Positions 9,125 through 18,478 are shown, counted from the stretch's first letter. The stretch: DNA of 64,000 bases from JABDBE01 sp049585795 (GCA_049585795.1 JBAVAQ010000026.1:124001-188000); one strand, 5' to 3'. Notes: a model not told the origin generated them from the letters alone. Numbers and translations are program-made.

Positions 9125-9427
9125 AGCTGGAACTACTATGGCATGGTGGGGAAGCACAGGGCAGATTACGGAAGCCCTCTGCTTGGTTCGATTGCGGACT
9201 GTACCGACTGGTCTAGTTTCCCAACTGTGGTAGGAACAGTTACCTAACAGGTTAACGTCCTAAAGGACGATGCTGCTGAGCGCGCGGTGCGGCATCTCCG
9301 CGAATTTCGAGTTTTCCGCTGCCAGTAAACCGTCTCAGAAGACTTATGCCAGCAGAGGAAAGTGACGTCGCTGGCCGCCGAATACATCAAGGGCAAAGCT
9401 GGGAACGGGAGTTGTCCACGAGAGTCG
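9125..9427. promoter_or_regulatory. Intergenic region upstream of the PilZ gene
   Basis: About 300 bases without a convincing gene. It contains an imperfect palindrome around 9238-9255 (GTTACCTAACAGGTTAAC) and a second small one (GTCCTAAAGGAC) at about 9258-9269. Their place upstream of the PilZ gene suggests a regulatory site, but no known operator or riboswitch matches. Confidence 0.3.
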
Positions 9428-10996
9428 TCAGCCGCGAATTTCCACCTTGGAGCTTGCCGCCGCTTCCCGCACCCGCCGGAAGGCTTCTGGCAAGGCCTTC
9501 ACTAGGTCTGTTGCGACCAACGAATGTTCGCCCATGCTTTCGCTTGCCACATCCCCGGCAAGACCGTGGAGATGCACCGCAGCAATGACTGCTTCCGCGA
9601 TGTGTCCGGGATTTTGCGCGACCAAACCGGACACCATGCCGGTGAGAATGTCTCCCGTGCCTCCTGTCGCCATCCCCGGATTTCCCGTGGTATTCACCCA
9701 AACCGTTCCATCGGGCTGCGCGATCAGCGTGCGATGCCCCTTCAGCACCACGATCAATTCGTGTTCGCGGGCGAACGTGCGCGCGACGTTGATACGGTCG
9801 CGTTGTACGGCGGCGATTGTTGATCCAGCAAGACGCGCCATCTCGCCCGGATGCGGCGTGATCACCAAGGTGCGTCCTCTTCCGTTGAGGTCGTTGGCTC
9901 GGCCCTCGAACGCGTTGAGACCATCCGCGTCGAGGACGAGCGGAGTCTTGCATTTGACCACCAGACTGCGAACAAACTCGGAGGTTTCGGGATTACGCGA
10001 GATCCCCGGCCCGACCGCCAGAACCGTCTTGCCTTTAATTAGTGCGTCCACCGCTGCGCTCGCGAGACCAGAGATGCTGCCGACATCGGTTTCGTCCAGT
10101 GGCTCGGTCATCACTTCGGGATGAAATCCCGCCACCGTGGCGAGCACGGACCGCGGCGTAGCCACGGTCGATAATCCCGCTCCGGTTCGCAGCGCCGCCA
10201 TCCCCGCCATGGCGACTGAGCCCGCCTTCCCCACAGAGCCGCCAATCACCAGTACATGACCAAAGTTTCCCTTGTTGGCTGCAAGCGGCCGCGGGCCAAT
10301 GAGCGGAGCGATCTCGCGGGGAGTGATCAGGTTCAGTTGCAGCGAAGAAACGATCGCTTCGTCGGGCGAGCCGATCGGAGCAATCACTGTCGGCCCGTCG
10401 GTCAATCTCCCGAAAATGTGGGCCGGCCGCGGCGCTGTGAAGGTCACTACGGCGTCGGCGCGAGCAACCGCGCCGAGCTGTTCGCCCATGACATCAGCAT
10501 CGGCGCCTGAGGGAATATCTACGGCGACGACAGGCGCAGAACTCGCATTGAGCAATCGGACGGCTCCAGCGTAAACGCCGCTCATCGGCGGCTTGAAGCC
10601 TGTACCCAGAATGGCATCGAGCAGAAGCTCGGAATCAAATACGGCCCGCGCCGGCTCCTGCTTCAACTCCTCATCGGATCGGACGATCACAGGCGCGACC
10701 GGAAGCTTGGCAAACATCTCGGCGGCATCGCCTCGCAACTCAGACGGCTCTGCCAGCAACACGATTCGCACTCCCCTGCCGGCTCCGTGCAATTTTCGCG
10801 CGGCCACAAATCCGTCTCCGCCATTGTTACCCTTCCCGCAAATCACACCGATGCGCTCTGCCGACGGGTATCGAGATACCACAAACTCGGCCACGGCCGT
10901 GCCCGCGTTCTCCATCAGCGTGAGTGAAGGGACGGCAAAGCGCTGGCTGGTGGCGCGATCAGTCTCGCGCATGTCGGCGGTTGAGACGATCTTCAT
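9428..10996 (-). CDS. nnr: Bifunctional NAD(P)H-hydrate epimerase / ADP-dependent dehydratase
   Basis: Repairs damaged NAD(P)H hydrates. The 522-residue protein is a fusion. The N-terminal YjeF_N epimerase domain (~1-215, GKGNNGGDGFVAAR and the VDIPSGADAD loop) interconverts R and S forms. The C-terminal ribokinase-like dehydratase (~225-515, HPGEMARLAG and GGTGDILTGMVSGL) uses ADP to restore the nucleotide. Both domains are complete. It is the last gene of a minus-strand run from thiE and the permeases but is separated from them by a terminator and a repeat. Confidence 0.95.
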   Translation of the reverse strand: MKIVSTADMRETDRATSQRFAVPSLTLMENAGTAVAEFVVSRYPSAERIGVICGKGNNGGDGFVAARKLHGAGRGVRIVLLAEPSELRGDAAEMFAKLPVAPVIVRSDEELKQEPARAVFDSELLLDAILGTGFKPPMSGVYAGAVRLLNASSAPVVAVDIPSGADADVMGEQLGAVARADAVVTFTAPRPAHIFGRLTDGPTVIAPIGSPDEAIVSSLQLNLITPREIAPLIGPRPLAANKGNFGHVLVIGGSVGKAGSVAMAGMAALRTGAGLSTVATPRSVLATVAGFHPEVMTEPLDETDVGSISGLASAAVDALIKGKTVLAVGPGISRNPETSEFVRSLVVKCKTPLVLDADGLNAFEGRANDLNGRGRTLVITPHPGEMARLAGSTIAAVQRDRINVARTFAREHELIVVLKGHRTLIAQPDGTVWVNTTGNPGMATGGTGDILTGMVSGLVAQNPGHIAEAVIAAVHLHGLAGDVASESMGEHSLVATDLVKALPEAFRRVREAAASSKVEIRG

Positions 10997-11014
10997 AATA
11001 TAGGCCGATAGCCG

Positions 11015-11071
11015 TTGGTCGTCCGTCGTCAGTCAAAGGCCAACGACGAACGACCAAAGACTGACGACCAA
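11015..11071. repeat. Inverted repeat, GTCGTCAGTC-type
   Basis: The left arm TTGGTCGTCCGTCGTCAGTC pairs with GACTGACGACCAA on the right, with a further partial copy (CGACGAACGACCAA) in the loop. It lies between the permease terminator and the start of nnr. No second full copy was seen in the window. Confidence 0.6.
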
Positions 11072-11079
11072 AAACGACT

Positions 11080-11116
11080 ATAAAACAAAAATGCCTTCCG
11101 CGTTTTGCGGAAAGCA
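11080..11116 (-). terminator. Rho-independent terminator of the permease pair
   Basis: On the minus strand a 10-bp stem (TGCTTTCCGC pairing with GCGGAAGGCA, one G-T pair) with a five-base loop is followed by TTTTTGTTTT. It sits 24 bases after the stop of the second permease gene. Confidence 0.85.
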
Positions 11117-11140
11117 CTCGAAATACTTCGTGAGCCGCTC

Positions 11141-12712
11141 TTAATCCGCCATCGTCGGCGCCGGTTTCGGTTCCTCCGCGCGCATTTGTTGCACTTTGCT
11201 GTGGTGGCGGCTGTAGGTGAAGTAAATCACCAGCCCAATGATCAGCCAGATAATCAATCGCGCCCAGGTTTCCCAGCCCAGGCTGAACATCATCAGCAGC
11301 GAAACCGCGATGCCCATAATCGGAGTGAAAGGAATCCACGGAGTCACGAAGGCTCGCGGCACTTCGGTCCCCCGGGCGCGCAGAACCCAAACTCCGGCGC
11401 ATACGATCACGAAGGCCAGCAGGGTGCCAATCGAAACCAGAGAGCCGAGCACGTTAATCGGAGTCAATGCGGCGACCGTCGCCACAACCACACCCACGAG
11501 AATCGTTGAGAGATAAGGCGTGCGGAAACGAGGGTGGATGGCGCTTGCCCACTTGGGCAGCAGGCCGTCATGCGACATGGAGAAAAACACGCGCGACTGG
11601 CCGAGCAACATGACCACCATGGTCGAACTGAGACCGCAAATCGCACCCAGCTTCACCAACCGGCTTCCCCACGCCACGCCGGTCATGTCGATGCCAATGG
11701 CAATCGGGTCGGGCACGTCAAGATTGGTGTACTTCACCAGCCCGGTCAGCACGCCCGCCACCAGAATATAAAGGATGGTGCAGATGACCAGCGAACCGAG
11801 AATGCCGATGGGCATGTCGCGCGCCGGATTCTTCGATTCTTGGGCGGCGGTGGATACGGCGTCAAATCCTATGTACGCGAAAAAGATCACGCCTGCGGCA
11901 GTCGCAATCCCCGACCATCCGAAATCACCGTAGTGACCTGAATTCGGCGGGATAAACGGAGTCCAGTTCGCGACCGCCTCGGCGTGATGGCCCATGATGT
12001 AATTGATGCCCAGACCGATGAAGACTATCAAGACGCAGACTTTTACGATCACGATGAAGGAGTTGAAGTCGGCCGATTCCTTGATGCCGATCACCAAAAT
12101 CACGGTCACCATTAGGATTCCGAGAAAACCGAACAGATTGAACGAAGAATACTGGTGCGGCAGTGTCGCGGCATCGATGTGCTTCAGGTTCAGTGCTTTC
12201 TGCAATTGCGCCGTCAGCCGCTCCCAATGATTGTTGTAAAACAGAAAGACCGTCCCTGGACAACCCGCCCACCGGGGCGAGAGCCGGATGCCAAAATCCG
12301 CCAGAAAGCTGAGCACGTAACCGCTCCAACCGCTGGCCACAGTCGCCGCGCCCAGAGCGTATTCGAGGATGAGGTCCCAGCCGATAATCCAGGCGATGAA
12401 TTCACCCAGCGTCGCATAGCCGTAGGTATAGGCCGAACCGGCGACCGGGATCATGGAGGCAAACTCGGCGTAACACAACCCGGCGAATACACACGCGACG
12501 GCGGCGAGAGAAAACGAGAGCACGATGGCTGGGCCGGCATGATTGGCGGCTGCGGTCCCGGTCAGCACAAAAATGCCAGTGCCGATAATTGCGCCAATGC
12601 CAAGGGTGATTAAGTTTGTCGGTCCGAGCGCCCGGCGCAGACTGTGCTCGCCGGTTTCCGAGGCTTCTGTAAGAATTGAATTCAGCGGTTTTCTGGCAAA
12701 AAGATCAGACAT
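11141..12712 (-). CDS. APC-family amino acid permease (CAT/YfnA-like)
   Basis: A 523-residue polytopic transporter with about 12 helices plus extra C-terminal helices. The opening LGPTNLITLGIGAIIGTGIF contains the APC unwound-helix motif (GIGAIIGTGIF), and helix 6 carries FFAYIGFDAVSTAAQE, typical of the cationic amino-acid transporter subgroup. A periplasmic insert near residues 150-185 is longer than usual. Its start overlaps the end of the upstream permease gene by 8 bp, so the two are co-transcribed and probably translationally coupled. The substrate is an amino acid; which one is not determinable. Confidence 0.9.
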   Translation of the reverse strand: MSDLFARKPLNSILTEASETGEHSLRRALGPTNLITLGIGAIIGTGIFVLTGTAAANHAGPAIVLSFSLAAVACVFAGLCYAEFASMIPVAGSAYTYGYATLGEFIAWIIGWDLILEYALGAATVASGWSGYVLSFLADFGIRLSPRWAGCPGTVFLFYNNHWERLTAQLQKALNLKHIDAATLPHQYSSFNLFGFLGILMVTVILVIGIKESADFNSFIVIVKVCVLIVFIGLGINYIMGHHAEAVANWTPFIPPNSGHYGDFGWSGIATAAGVIFFAYIGFDAVSTAAQESKNPARDMPIGILGSLVICTILYILVAGVLTGLVKYTNLDVPDPIAIGIDMTGVAWGSRLVKLGAICGLSSTMVVMLLGQSRVFFSMSHDGLLPKWASAIHPRFRTPYLSTILVGVVVATVAALTPINVLGSLVSIGTLLAFVIVCAGVWVLRARGTEVPRAFVTPWIPFTPIMGIAVSLLMMFSLGWETWARLIIWLIIGLVIYFTYSRHHSKVQQMRAEEPKPAPTMAD

Positions 12713-14297
12713 TTAACTCTCCCGGCCGCTTGAGAGCGATCGTTTCTCCTCGCCGCGACCACAGATAGTAGACCGGAATTCCCAACAACACGATGATCAA
12801 CCCCGGCCAAGTGAATTGCGGTTTATAGCGTAATAGTACGACATCAATGAACAGGGCCATCAAAATATAAATCGCCGGCAGTATCGGATAGCCAATGGCG
12901 CGATATGGCCGTTCGGCGTCGGGGTGGGTACGGCGCAATACGAACAATCCCATAATGGTCAAAATATAGAAGACCAGGGCCGCGAAAATAATGTAGTCCA
13001 GCAATTGTCCGTAGCTTCCGGATATACAGAGCACGCAGGTCCAAACCATCTGCACCATGAGCGAAACCGCGGGCGTTTTGTAGGTGGGATGCAGTTTAGC
13101 AACGCTGCGAAAAAACAGTCCGTCCTTGGCCATGGCGTAGTAGACGCGCGCACCTGCCAGAATCAGACCATTGTCGCAGCCGAAGCTGGAAACCAGAATG
13201 GCGAAGGCCATCAACAGTCCGCCCGCGGAGCCGAACATCTGCGTCATCACGGCGGTGCCGACGCGGTCTTCGGCGGCGTACTTTATGCCGCGTTCCAGGA
13301 TGGTCGCGCCGTTGGCTATGCCATCCAGGGGGAGGACATTCAGGTAAACGAAATTGCAGGCAATGTAAAGACTAATGACAACGCCCGTACCTAAGGCGAG
13401 CGACAGCGGCAAGTTGCGGCTGGGATTTTTGACCTCGCCCGCCGTGAAGGTCACGTTATTCCACGCGTCGGCGGAGAATAGCGATCCCACTTGCGCCACG
13501 GCCAGAATAGTCAGCGTGCCCACCATAACCATGGGTCCGCCCGCCCCCACCTGAACCGCATGCTGCGCACTCAGGCCGGCATGGTTCCAGAAGTTCCCGT
13601 GGAAGTTGGCGGCCAGCGCCTGCGCATTTCGTCCCACGAAGAGCCCAACCAGGCCCAGTCCCAGCAAAGCGGAAACCTTGGCGAAGGTGAAAACGTTTTG
13701 AATCAGCGCGCCGGTCTTCAACCCGAAAACATTGATCACCGAGAGCGTAACCACAACCACAATCGCCACCAGGTTCTGCGTGTTCAGCCCCACATCCATG
13801 TTACCCAGGACCATGGGACCGATCCGGATCGGCGGCACTCTCCAGAAATGTAGAATCCAGTTCGACGAAGAAATGGAGGGAACGAAGATACCCAGAAATT
13901 TGCCGCACGCCACGCCCACCGCGGCGATCGTCCCCGTCTGAATCACCAGGAACAGCGTCCATCCATAAAGGAATCCCCAAAGCGGGCCGAGCGCCTCGCG
14001 AAGATAAACATACTGGCCTCCGGCTCGCGGCATCATCGCGGCTAGTTCCCCGTAACTCAATGCCCCGACAATCGTCATAAAGCCAGTGATGAGCCAGGCC
14101 GCAATGAGAAGCGCAGGAGAATTCACTTCCCGCGATATTTCGGACGAAACAATGAAGATGCCCGACCCGATCATCGAACCCATCACCAGCATGGTTGCGC
14201 TGGTGAGGCCAAGGCCTTTCACCAGTTCTTTGTCTTGGTGGCTATGGATTTCCCAGTCGCTGGCAATCGGCGCTGGTGGCTTGGTCTCGATGCTCAA
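12705..14297 (-). CDS. APC-family amino acid permease (LAT-like)
   Basis: A 530-residue transporter of about 12 helices with the APC signature in helix 1 (LVMGSMIGSGIFIVSSEI) and GGQYVYLREALGPLWGFLYG at helix 3. It belongs to the LAT/serine-threonine exchanger-like group rather than that of its downstream partner. The start codon is TTG, supported by AGGAG four bases upstream. A loop insert around residues 255-275 is unusual. It overlaps the next permease gene by 8 bp. The two could form a paired exchange system or serve different substrates. Confidence 0.9.
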   Translation of the reverse strand: MSIETKPPAPIASDWEIHSHQDKELVKGLGLTSATMLVMGSMIGSGIFIVSSEISREVNSPALLIAAWLITGFMTIVGALSYGELAAMMPRAGGQYVYLREALGPLWGFLYGWTLFLVIQTGTIAAVGVACGKFLGIFVPSISSSNWILHFWRVPPIRIGPMVLGNMDVGLNTQNLVAIVVVVTLSVINVFGLKTGALIQNVFTFAKVSALLGLGLVGLFVGRNAQALAANFHGNFWNHAGLSAQHAVQVGAGGPMVMVGTLTILAVAQVGSLFSADAWNNVTFTAGEVKNPSRNLPLSLALGTGVVISLYIACNFVYLNVLPLDGIANGATILERGIKYAAEDRVGTAVMTQMFGSAGGLLMAFAILVSSFGCDNGLILAGARVYYAMAKDGLFFRSVAKLHPTYKTPAVSLMVQMVWTCVLCISGSYGQLLDYIIFAALVFYILTIMGLFVLRRTHPDAERPYRAIGYPILPAIYILMALFIDVVLLRYKPQFTWPGLIIVLLGIPVYYLWSRRGETIALKRPGELNV

Positions 14298-14316
14298 AGG
14301 GCTCCTAAGTGATTGC

Positions 14317-14389
14317 GTGGGAACAGCCCCCTGAGCCTGCCCTGAGCGAAGTCGAAGGGGCTGTCCCGGCCGAGCGAAGCTCGGCAGCG
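14317..14389. repeat. GCCGAGC-type palindromic repeat, copy 1
   Basis: Two hairpins lie in series. The first runs from GTGGGAACAGCCCC to GGGGCTGTCCC, with an inserted CCTGAGCGAAGTCGAAGG segment. The second is GCCGAGCGAAGCTCGGC. The same architecture occurs at 34886-34935, 36866-36915 (inside purL) and 51953-51999. This copy is between thiE and the first permease. Confidence 0.8.
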
Positions 14390-14397
14390 CTTTGACT

Positions 14398-15012
14398 CTA
14401 TCCTAAGATGCGGGAAAAATCCTCTGCTGATTTTCGGGGATCCCGCATCAGGTCGGATATTACCGCAACCGAGTCCGCCCCCGCCTCGATGACTGACCGG
14501 CAGTTGGCACGATTAATGCCTCCTATGGCTACGAGGGGCTTGCGCGTTAGCGCACGTGCCTGGCGGATGCCTTCGAGACCGACAACCGGATCTGGATTGG
14601 CTTTGCTCGCAGTCGAAAACACCGGCCCGATGGCGATGTAGTCCGCGTTAGTCTTGTCGGCTTCCTTGACCTGGTCAGGATTATGCGTGGATACACCGAG
14701 CCACAGTGTCGTCCCGACCACTTTTCTTGCGCCCTCCGGTGACAAGTCGTCCTGACCCACGTGGACGCCATCAAAACCCGCCGCCAAACAAATATCCGCC
14801 CGATCATTCATGATCAGTTTGACGGAACCCCCGAGCCGGCGCTTCAGTTCCCGCGCCTGGTCTAGCATCTCGCGAGCATTGCCGATCTTGTTGCGATATT
14901 GAAGAAGCGTGACTCCCCCCTCCGAAAGCTCTTCGGCTGTCGAAAACAGAGCTTGGCTGTCGGGGAAGCATGAAGGATCGAGAATCGCGTAAAGCCGGGG
15001 CAGTGGATTCAT
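14398..15012 (-). CDS. thiE: Thiamine-phosphate synthase
   Basis: Joins HMP-pyrophosphate and THZ-phosphate to thiamine phosphate. The 204-residue TIM-barrel has the family motifs QYRNKIG (pyrophosphate binding), NDRADICLAAGFDGVHVGQDD and AIGPVFSTASK, with AIGGI near the C-terminus. It is a little shorter than the usual ~210-220 residues but complete. No thiamine (TPP) riboswitch is visible upstream; the 190-base gap to accC holds a dispersed repeat instead. Confidence 0.94.
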   Translation of the reverse strand: MNPLPRLYAILDPSCFPDSQALFSTAEELSEGGVTLLQYRNKIGNAREMLDQARELKRRLGGSVKLIMNDRADICLAAGFDGVHVGQDDLSPEGARKVVGTTLWLGVSTHNPDQVKEADKTNADYIAIGPVFSTASKANPDPVVGLEGIRQARALTRKPLVAIGGINRANCRSVIEAGADSVAVISDLMRDPRKSAEDFSRILG

Positions 15013-15126
15013 GCCCGAAATCCGCTTGGAAAAGGGAGCGGCTTCCGCCGCGTCGGGGAATTCTGTCTACCGAGTAGGGCGTCGTCCGAATGCCTTGCAG
15101 CATTCGATTGGTGAACGCGTTCAAGG

Positions 15127-15185
15127 GGCCCATCGACTGCGTGGCCGATGCGCTTCGCGCAGCGGCCACTCCGCTCAGGATGACG
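15127..15185 (-). repeat. TCATCCTGAGCG-type palindromic repeat, single copy
   Basis: On the minus strand TCATCCTGAGCG is followed by a strong stem (GTGGCCG, TGCGC, loop GAA, GCGCA, CGGCCAC). It shares the TCATCCTGAG end with the copies around the GIY-YIG gene at 45.4-46.0 kb. It lies upstream of thiE; nothing else is seen in the 15013-15202 gap. Confidence 0.7.
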
Positions 15186-15202
15186 AACCATAAATGACTG
15201 CA

Positions 15203-16564
15203 CTAATGCCGCGGCTTGCCGTCTTTCGCCAGGAATCTTTCGATGAACGTCGTGTCGAACTTCCCCGCCCGGAAATCCGGATCAGCCAGAATCCGCTGGT
15301 GCAACGGAATCGTCGTAAAAATCCCTTCGACGATAAACATTTCCAGCGCCCGCGCCATGCGAGAGACGGCTTCCGACCGGTCTTTGCCGCGCACGATCAG
15401 CTTGGCGATCAGCGAGTCGTAATAAGGTGGAATCACGCCTTCGGCGTAAGCGGCTGTGTCGATGCGGACCCCCGTGCCGCCCGGCGGATTGAATGCTGTA
15501 ATCTTTCCCGCTGACGGAGTGAACTTCTCCGGATGCTCGGCGTTGATACGGCATTCGATGGCGTGCCCGCGATGCACAATCGGACCGAGCAGCACACTTT
15601 CCATTCGCTCGCCCGCGGCCAGCAGAATCTGGCTCTTCACCAGATCCACGTCCGTGACCATCTCGGTGACCGGATGCTCAACCTGGATGCGCGTATTCAT
15701 CTCGATAAAGTACAAGCTGCGGTCTTCATCCATCAGAAACTCAATCGTGCCGGCATTCACGTAGCCGATTTCGGAGAGCGTCTTCGACAATACCTTGCCG
15801 ATCTCATCGCGCAGCTCGGGCGAGACTTGCGTGGACGGAGACTCCTCCAGCAACTTCTGATGGCGTCGCTGAATCGAGCACTCGCGTTCACCCAGGCTGA
15901 CTACATTGCCATATTGGTCGGCCAGAATCTGAAACTCGATGTGGCGTGGATGCTCAATGAATTTCTCCATGTAGAGATCGCCGTTGCCGAAGGCCGCTGC
16001 AGCCTCCGATTGCGCCGCCTTGAACAACGTCGGGAGTTCCTCTTCGCCGCGCACGATGCGCATGCCGCGGCCGCCTCCGCCCGCCGAAGCTTTGATAATC
16101 ACCGGAAAGCCGACTTGCCGCGCCCATTCCGTAGCTTCGCCTTCGCTGGCGAGAATGCCATCCGAGCCGGGCAGAATGGGCACGCCCGCTTTCTTCATTG
16201 CAGCTCGAGCTTTTTCTTTCTCGCCCATCAGTCGCGTGATCTCAGGGGGCGGCCCAATGAATTTGATATTGCTGGTCTCCGTGACTTCTGCGAAATTCGC
16301 GTTCTCCGCCAGCAACCCATATCCGGGATGGATGGCGTCGACATTCGTGATCTCCGCCGCGCTGATCACCGCAGGAATATTGAGGTAGCTTTGCGCCAGC
16401 TGCGGAGGGCCAATGCAGATGGCTTCGTCGGCAAACTTGACGTGCAGCGAGTGCCGGTCGGCTTCGCTATAAATCGCCACCGTGCGAATCCCCAATTCCT
16501 TGCAGGCGCAAATCACGCGCAGGGCAATCTCGCCGCGGTTCGCAATCAGGATTTTATTGAACAT
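15203..16564 (-). CDS. accC: Acetyl-CoA carboxylase, biotin carboxylase subunit
   Basis: Carboxylates biotin on AccB using ATP and bicarbonate, the first half of malonyl-CoA synthesis. The 453-residue protein has the N-terminal KILIANRGEIALRVI, the ATP-grasp glycine loop KASAGGGGRGMR, the catalytic region EMNTRIQVEHPVTE and a full C-terminal domain. Length matches the family. It follows accB by 111 bp on the same strand. The carboxyltransferase subunits accA and accD are not in the window. Confidence 0.97.
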   Translation of the reverse strand: MFNKILIANRGEIALRVICACKELGIRTVAIYSEADRHSLHVKFADEAICIGPPQLAQSYLNIPAVISAAEITNVDAIHPGYGLLAENANFAEVTETSNIKFIGPPPEITRLMGEKEKARAAMKKAGVPILPGSDGILASEGEATEWARQVGFPVIIKASAGGGGRGMRIVRGEEELPTLFKAAQSEAAAAFGNGDLYMEKFIEHPRHIEFQILADQYGNVVSLGERECSIQRRHQKLLEESPSTQVSPELRDEIGKVLSKTLSEIGYVNAGTIEFLMDEDRSLYFIEMNTRIQVEHPVTEMVTDVDLVKSQILLAAGERMESVLLGPIVHRGHAIECRINAEHPEKFTPSAGKITAFNPPGGTGVRIDTAAYAEGVIPPYYDSLIAKLIVRGKDRSEAVSRMARALEMFIVEGIFTTIPLHQRILADPDFRAGKFDTTFIERFLAKDGKPRH

Positions 16565-16675
16565 GCATGTGGAGCGGACGCTCGCGTCCCGTTTTCTTCA
16601 CCGTTGCGACTCATAAGAATTCGAAAACCAACCCCAAGATCAAGGGCGGCGGACAGGAATGTCCGCCCCACACGG

Positions 16676-17170
16676 TCACGCTCGTGGCCGGATCACAAAT
16701 AATTCCTGCCCATATTCGATGGGTTGGCCGTTGGCAATCAGCTTCTTTACAATCTCACCAGCTACGTCGGCCTCAATCTCGTTCATCAGCTTCATGGCTT
16801 CAACGATGCAGAGCACCTGCCCAACTTCGACCGTATCTCCAACCTTCACGAAAGGCGGCGATCCGGGCGAAGGGCACTCATAGAACGTCCCTACGATCGG
16901 AGAATGCACGGTGTGCAAACCAGACTCTGCGGCGACAACCGCGCTCTCGACCGAAGGTGGGGCAGTAACAGGTCCTGGCGCAGGCGCAATCTCCGGCGCT
17001 GCCGAAGGACCCGTGTGCACGGCAAAATGGGTGACCGGGGCGGCGGGCGCGACCACGTGCTCCACGCCGCGCTTGATCCGTACTTTCACATCGCCGCGCT
17101 CCAACTCGAACTCGGCGATATCCTTTTCAATTAAGAACTCAATGAGTTCCTTCAGTTCTTTCTGGTTCAT
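16676..17170 (-). CDS. accB: Biotin carboxyl carrier protein of acetyl-CoA carboxylase
   Basis: The 164-residue carrier that holds biotin for AccC. Residues 1-36 form the conserved N-terminal helix region (KELKELIEFLIEKDIAEFEL), ~40-80 is the Ala/Pro-rich flexible linker, and ~85-163 is the lipoyl/biotinyl domain with the biotinylation site EAMKLMNE (Lys127). The characteristic thumb (YECPSPGSPPFV) is present, placing it with acetyl-CoA carboxylase rather than other biotin enzymes. It is co-oriented with accC downstream and an M24 peptidase upstream, as in many bacteria. Confidence 0.97.
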   Translation of the reverse strand: MNQKELKELIEFLIEKDIAEFELERGDVKVRIKRGVEHVVAPAAPVTHFAVHTGPSAAPEIAPAPGPVTAPPSVESAVVAAESGLHTVHSPIVGTFYECPSPGSPPFVKVGDTVEVGQVLCIVEAMKLMNEIEADVAGEIVKKLIANGQPIEYGQELFVIRPRA

Positions 17171-17256
17171 GGTTTGCGGGGACTGCTTCCTGCGTCTCTG
17201 CCTCAGCGCAGAGGCCGGGCACTATGCCCCGGCTGGGAATCAAGAATAGCCAGTCT

Positions 17257-18354
17257 TCAGATCGTGATGAGTTCCTTGCTTGCGGGTGCCAGGGCTTCGC
17301 ACCCACCTTCCGTTACAACAACCATATCTTCGATGCGCACACCCCCGCTGCCCGCTATGTAAACGCCGGGTTCGATCGTAATTACCATCCCCGGGCGCAG
17401 AATTTCCGTCTGTCCCGACGCGATCCGTGGCGGTTCGTGAATCTCCAAGCCTACACCATGCCCGGTCGAGTGTGTAAAATGTCTTGCTAAACCTTTCGCT
17501 TTCAGCATCTTGCGTGCAGCCTGATCGACCTCGCCAACGCTCACGCCAGGCTTCACTGTCGCTACGGCAGCGGCCTGCGCTTCCCGCACCGCCTCATACA
17601 TACAACGGTCCGCGCCCGTGGGACGGCCCACGTGCACCGTGCGGGTCCTGTCCGAACAATAGCCCGTGAGTATAACACCGAAGTCGCAGACCACGAACCC
17701 TCGAGAAGGAATTGCAGCCACCGAAGCGCGCCCATGCGGCAGGGCCGACCGCTTTCCCGCTGCGATTATCGTGGGGAAAGACATTTGTTCCGCCCCAGCC
17801 TGCCGCGCGGCGCATTCCATCTCCGCGGCCACTTCATTCTCGGTCACGCCCGGTCGAATCACCTCGATCGCTCGCTCAAACAAGCTCGCTCCGAGGACGG
17901 CTGCTGCGCGCAGCAGGGCAATTTCGTCCGCATCTTTCACCATGCGGGCGCGCTCCACCAACCCTTGCGTGTCTCGCAAACGGAAGTCGGATCGCAGGAG
18001 GCTCGCCAGTTGCGAACGCGCAGCGACAGTCAGGTGCTCGCTCTCAATTCCCAGCCGGCGTGGGCTCTTGCTGCCAACTTTGCCCCTGTTCTTCACCAGC
18101 CATTCGGCCGCAGCGGCCAATGGCGGTTTGCGAGCAATCACTACTCGCGCTCCTTGAACCTCGGTTCGCGCTTGTTCGCGATAACGCCCATCGGTAAAGA
18201 ACGCGCCGCCGGATTCAACGATCGCCAGAATCCCGGACGTTCCCGTAAACCCGCAAAGATAGCGGATATTGGGCAGATGCGTGATCAGAAGCGCGTCCAG
18301 GGAGTCGGCATCGAAGACGGCTCGCAACTGCCCTAGACGGCCTTTATGATCCAT
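17257..18354 (-). CDS. M24-family aminopeptidase (Xaa-Pro peptidase, PepQ/PepP-like)
   Basis: A 365-residue creatinase-fold metallopeptidase that should release N-terminal residues before proline. The N-terminal domain (LLITHLPNIRYLCGFTGTSG) is followed by the pita-bread domain with the metal ligands in VCDFGVILTGYCSDRTR (Asp, Asp), HSTGHGVGLEIHE (His), TIEPGVYI (Glu) and VRIEDMVVV (Glu). I start it at 18354: an in-frame ATG at 18435 would run back through the pilQ terminator. The accB and accC genes follow; the efp gene often found between them is absent. Confidence 0.93.
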   Translation of the reverse strand: MDHKGRLGQLRAVFDADSLDALLITHLPNIRYLCGFTGTSGILAIVESGGAFFTDGRYREQARTEVQGARVVIARKPPLAAAAEWLVKNRGKVGSKSPRRLGIESEHLTVAARSQLASLLRSDFRLRDTQGLVERARMVKDADEIALLRAAAVLGASLFERAIEVIRPGVTENEVAAEMECAARQAGAEQMSFPTIIAAGKRSALPHGRASVAAIPSRGFVVCDFGVILTGYCSDRTRTVHVGRPTGADRCMYEAVREAQAAAVATVKPGVSVGEVDQAARKMLKAKGLARHFTHSTGHGVGLEIHEPPRIASGQTEILRPGMVITIEPGVYIAGSGGVRIEDMVVVTEGGCEALAPASKELITI

Positions 18355-18404
18355 GTTTGGAAGTTTAGCAGGGCCAGCGATACTCTTTCCTCGACTCGCC
18401 TTCA

Positions 18405-18456
18405 GCCCAAAGACGAAACCGCCGGTCCCTGACAAGAGTTTCAGGGAACCGACGGC
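18405..18456 (-). terminator. Terminator hairpin after pilQ
   Basis: On the minus strand GCCGTCGGTTCCCTGA pairs with TCAGGGACCGGC (two small bulges) and is followed by a modestly T-rich stretch (GGTTTCGTCTTT). It lies 22 bases past the pilQ stop and closes the pilus cluster. Confidence 0.65.
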
Positions 18457-18478
18457 TGTCCTTACTGCTAACTTGTGA

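Noticed and set aside
14397..15202. A TPP riboswitch for thiE
   Set aside because: No CTGAGA-type core is present; the gap holds a dispersed repeat.
15533..16702. A 389-codon frame on the plus strand opposite accC
   Set aside because: A high-GC antisense shadow of accC with no domain and no ribosome-binding site.
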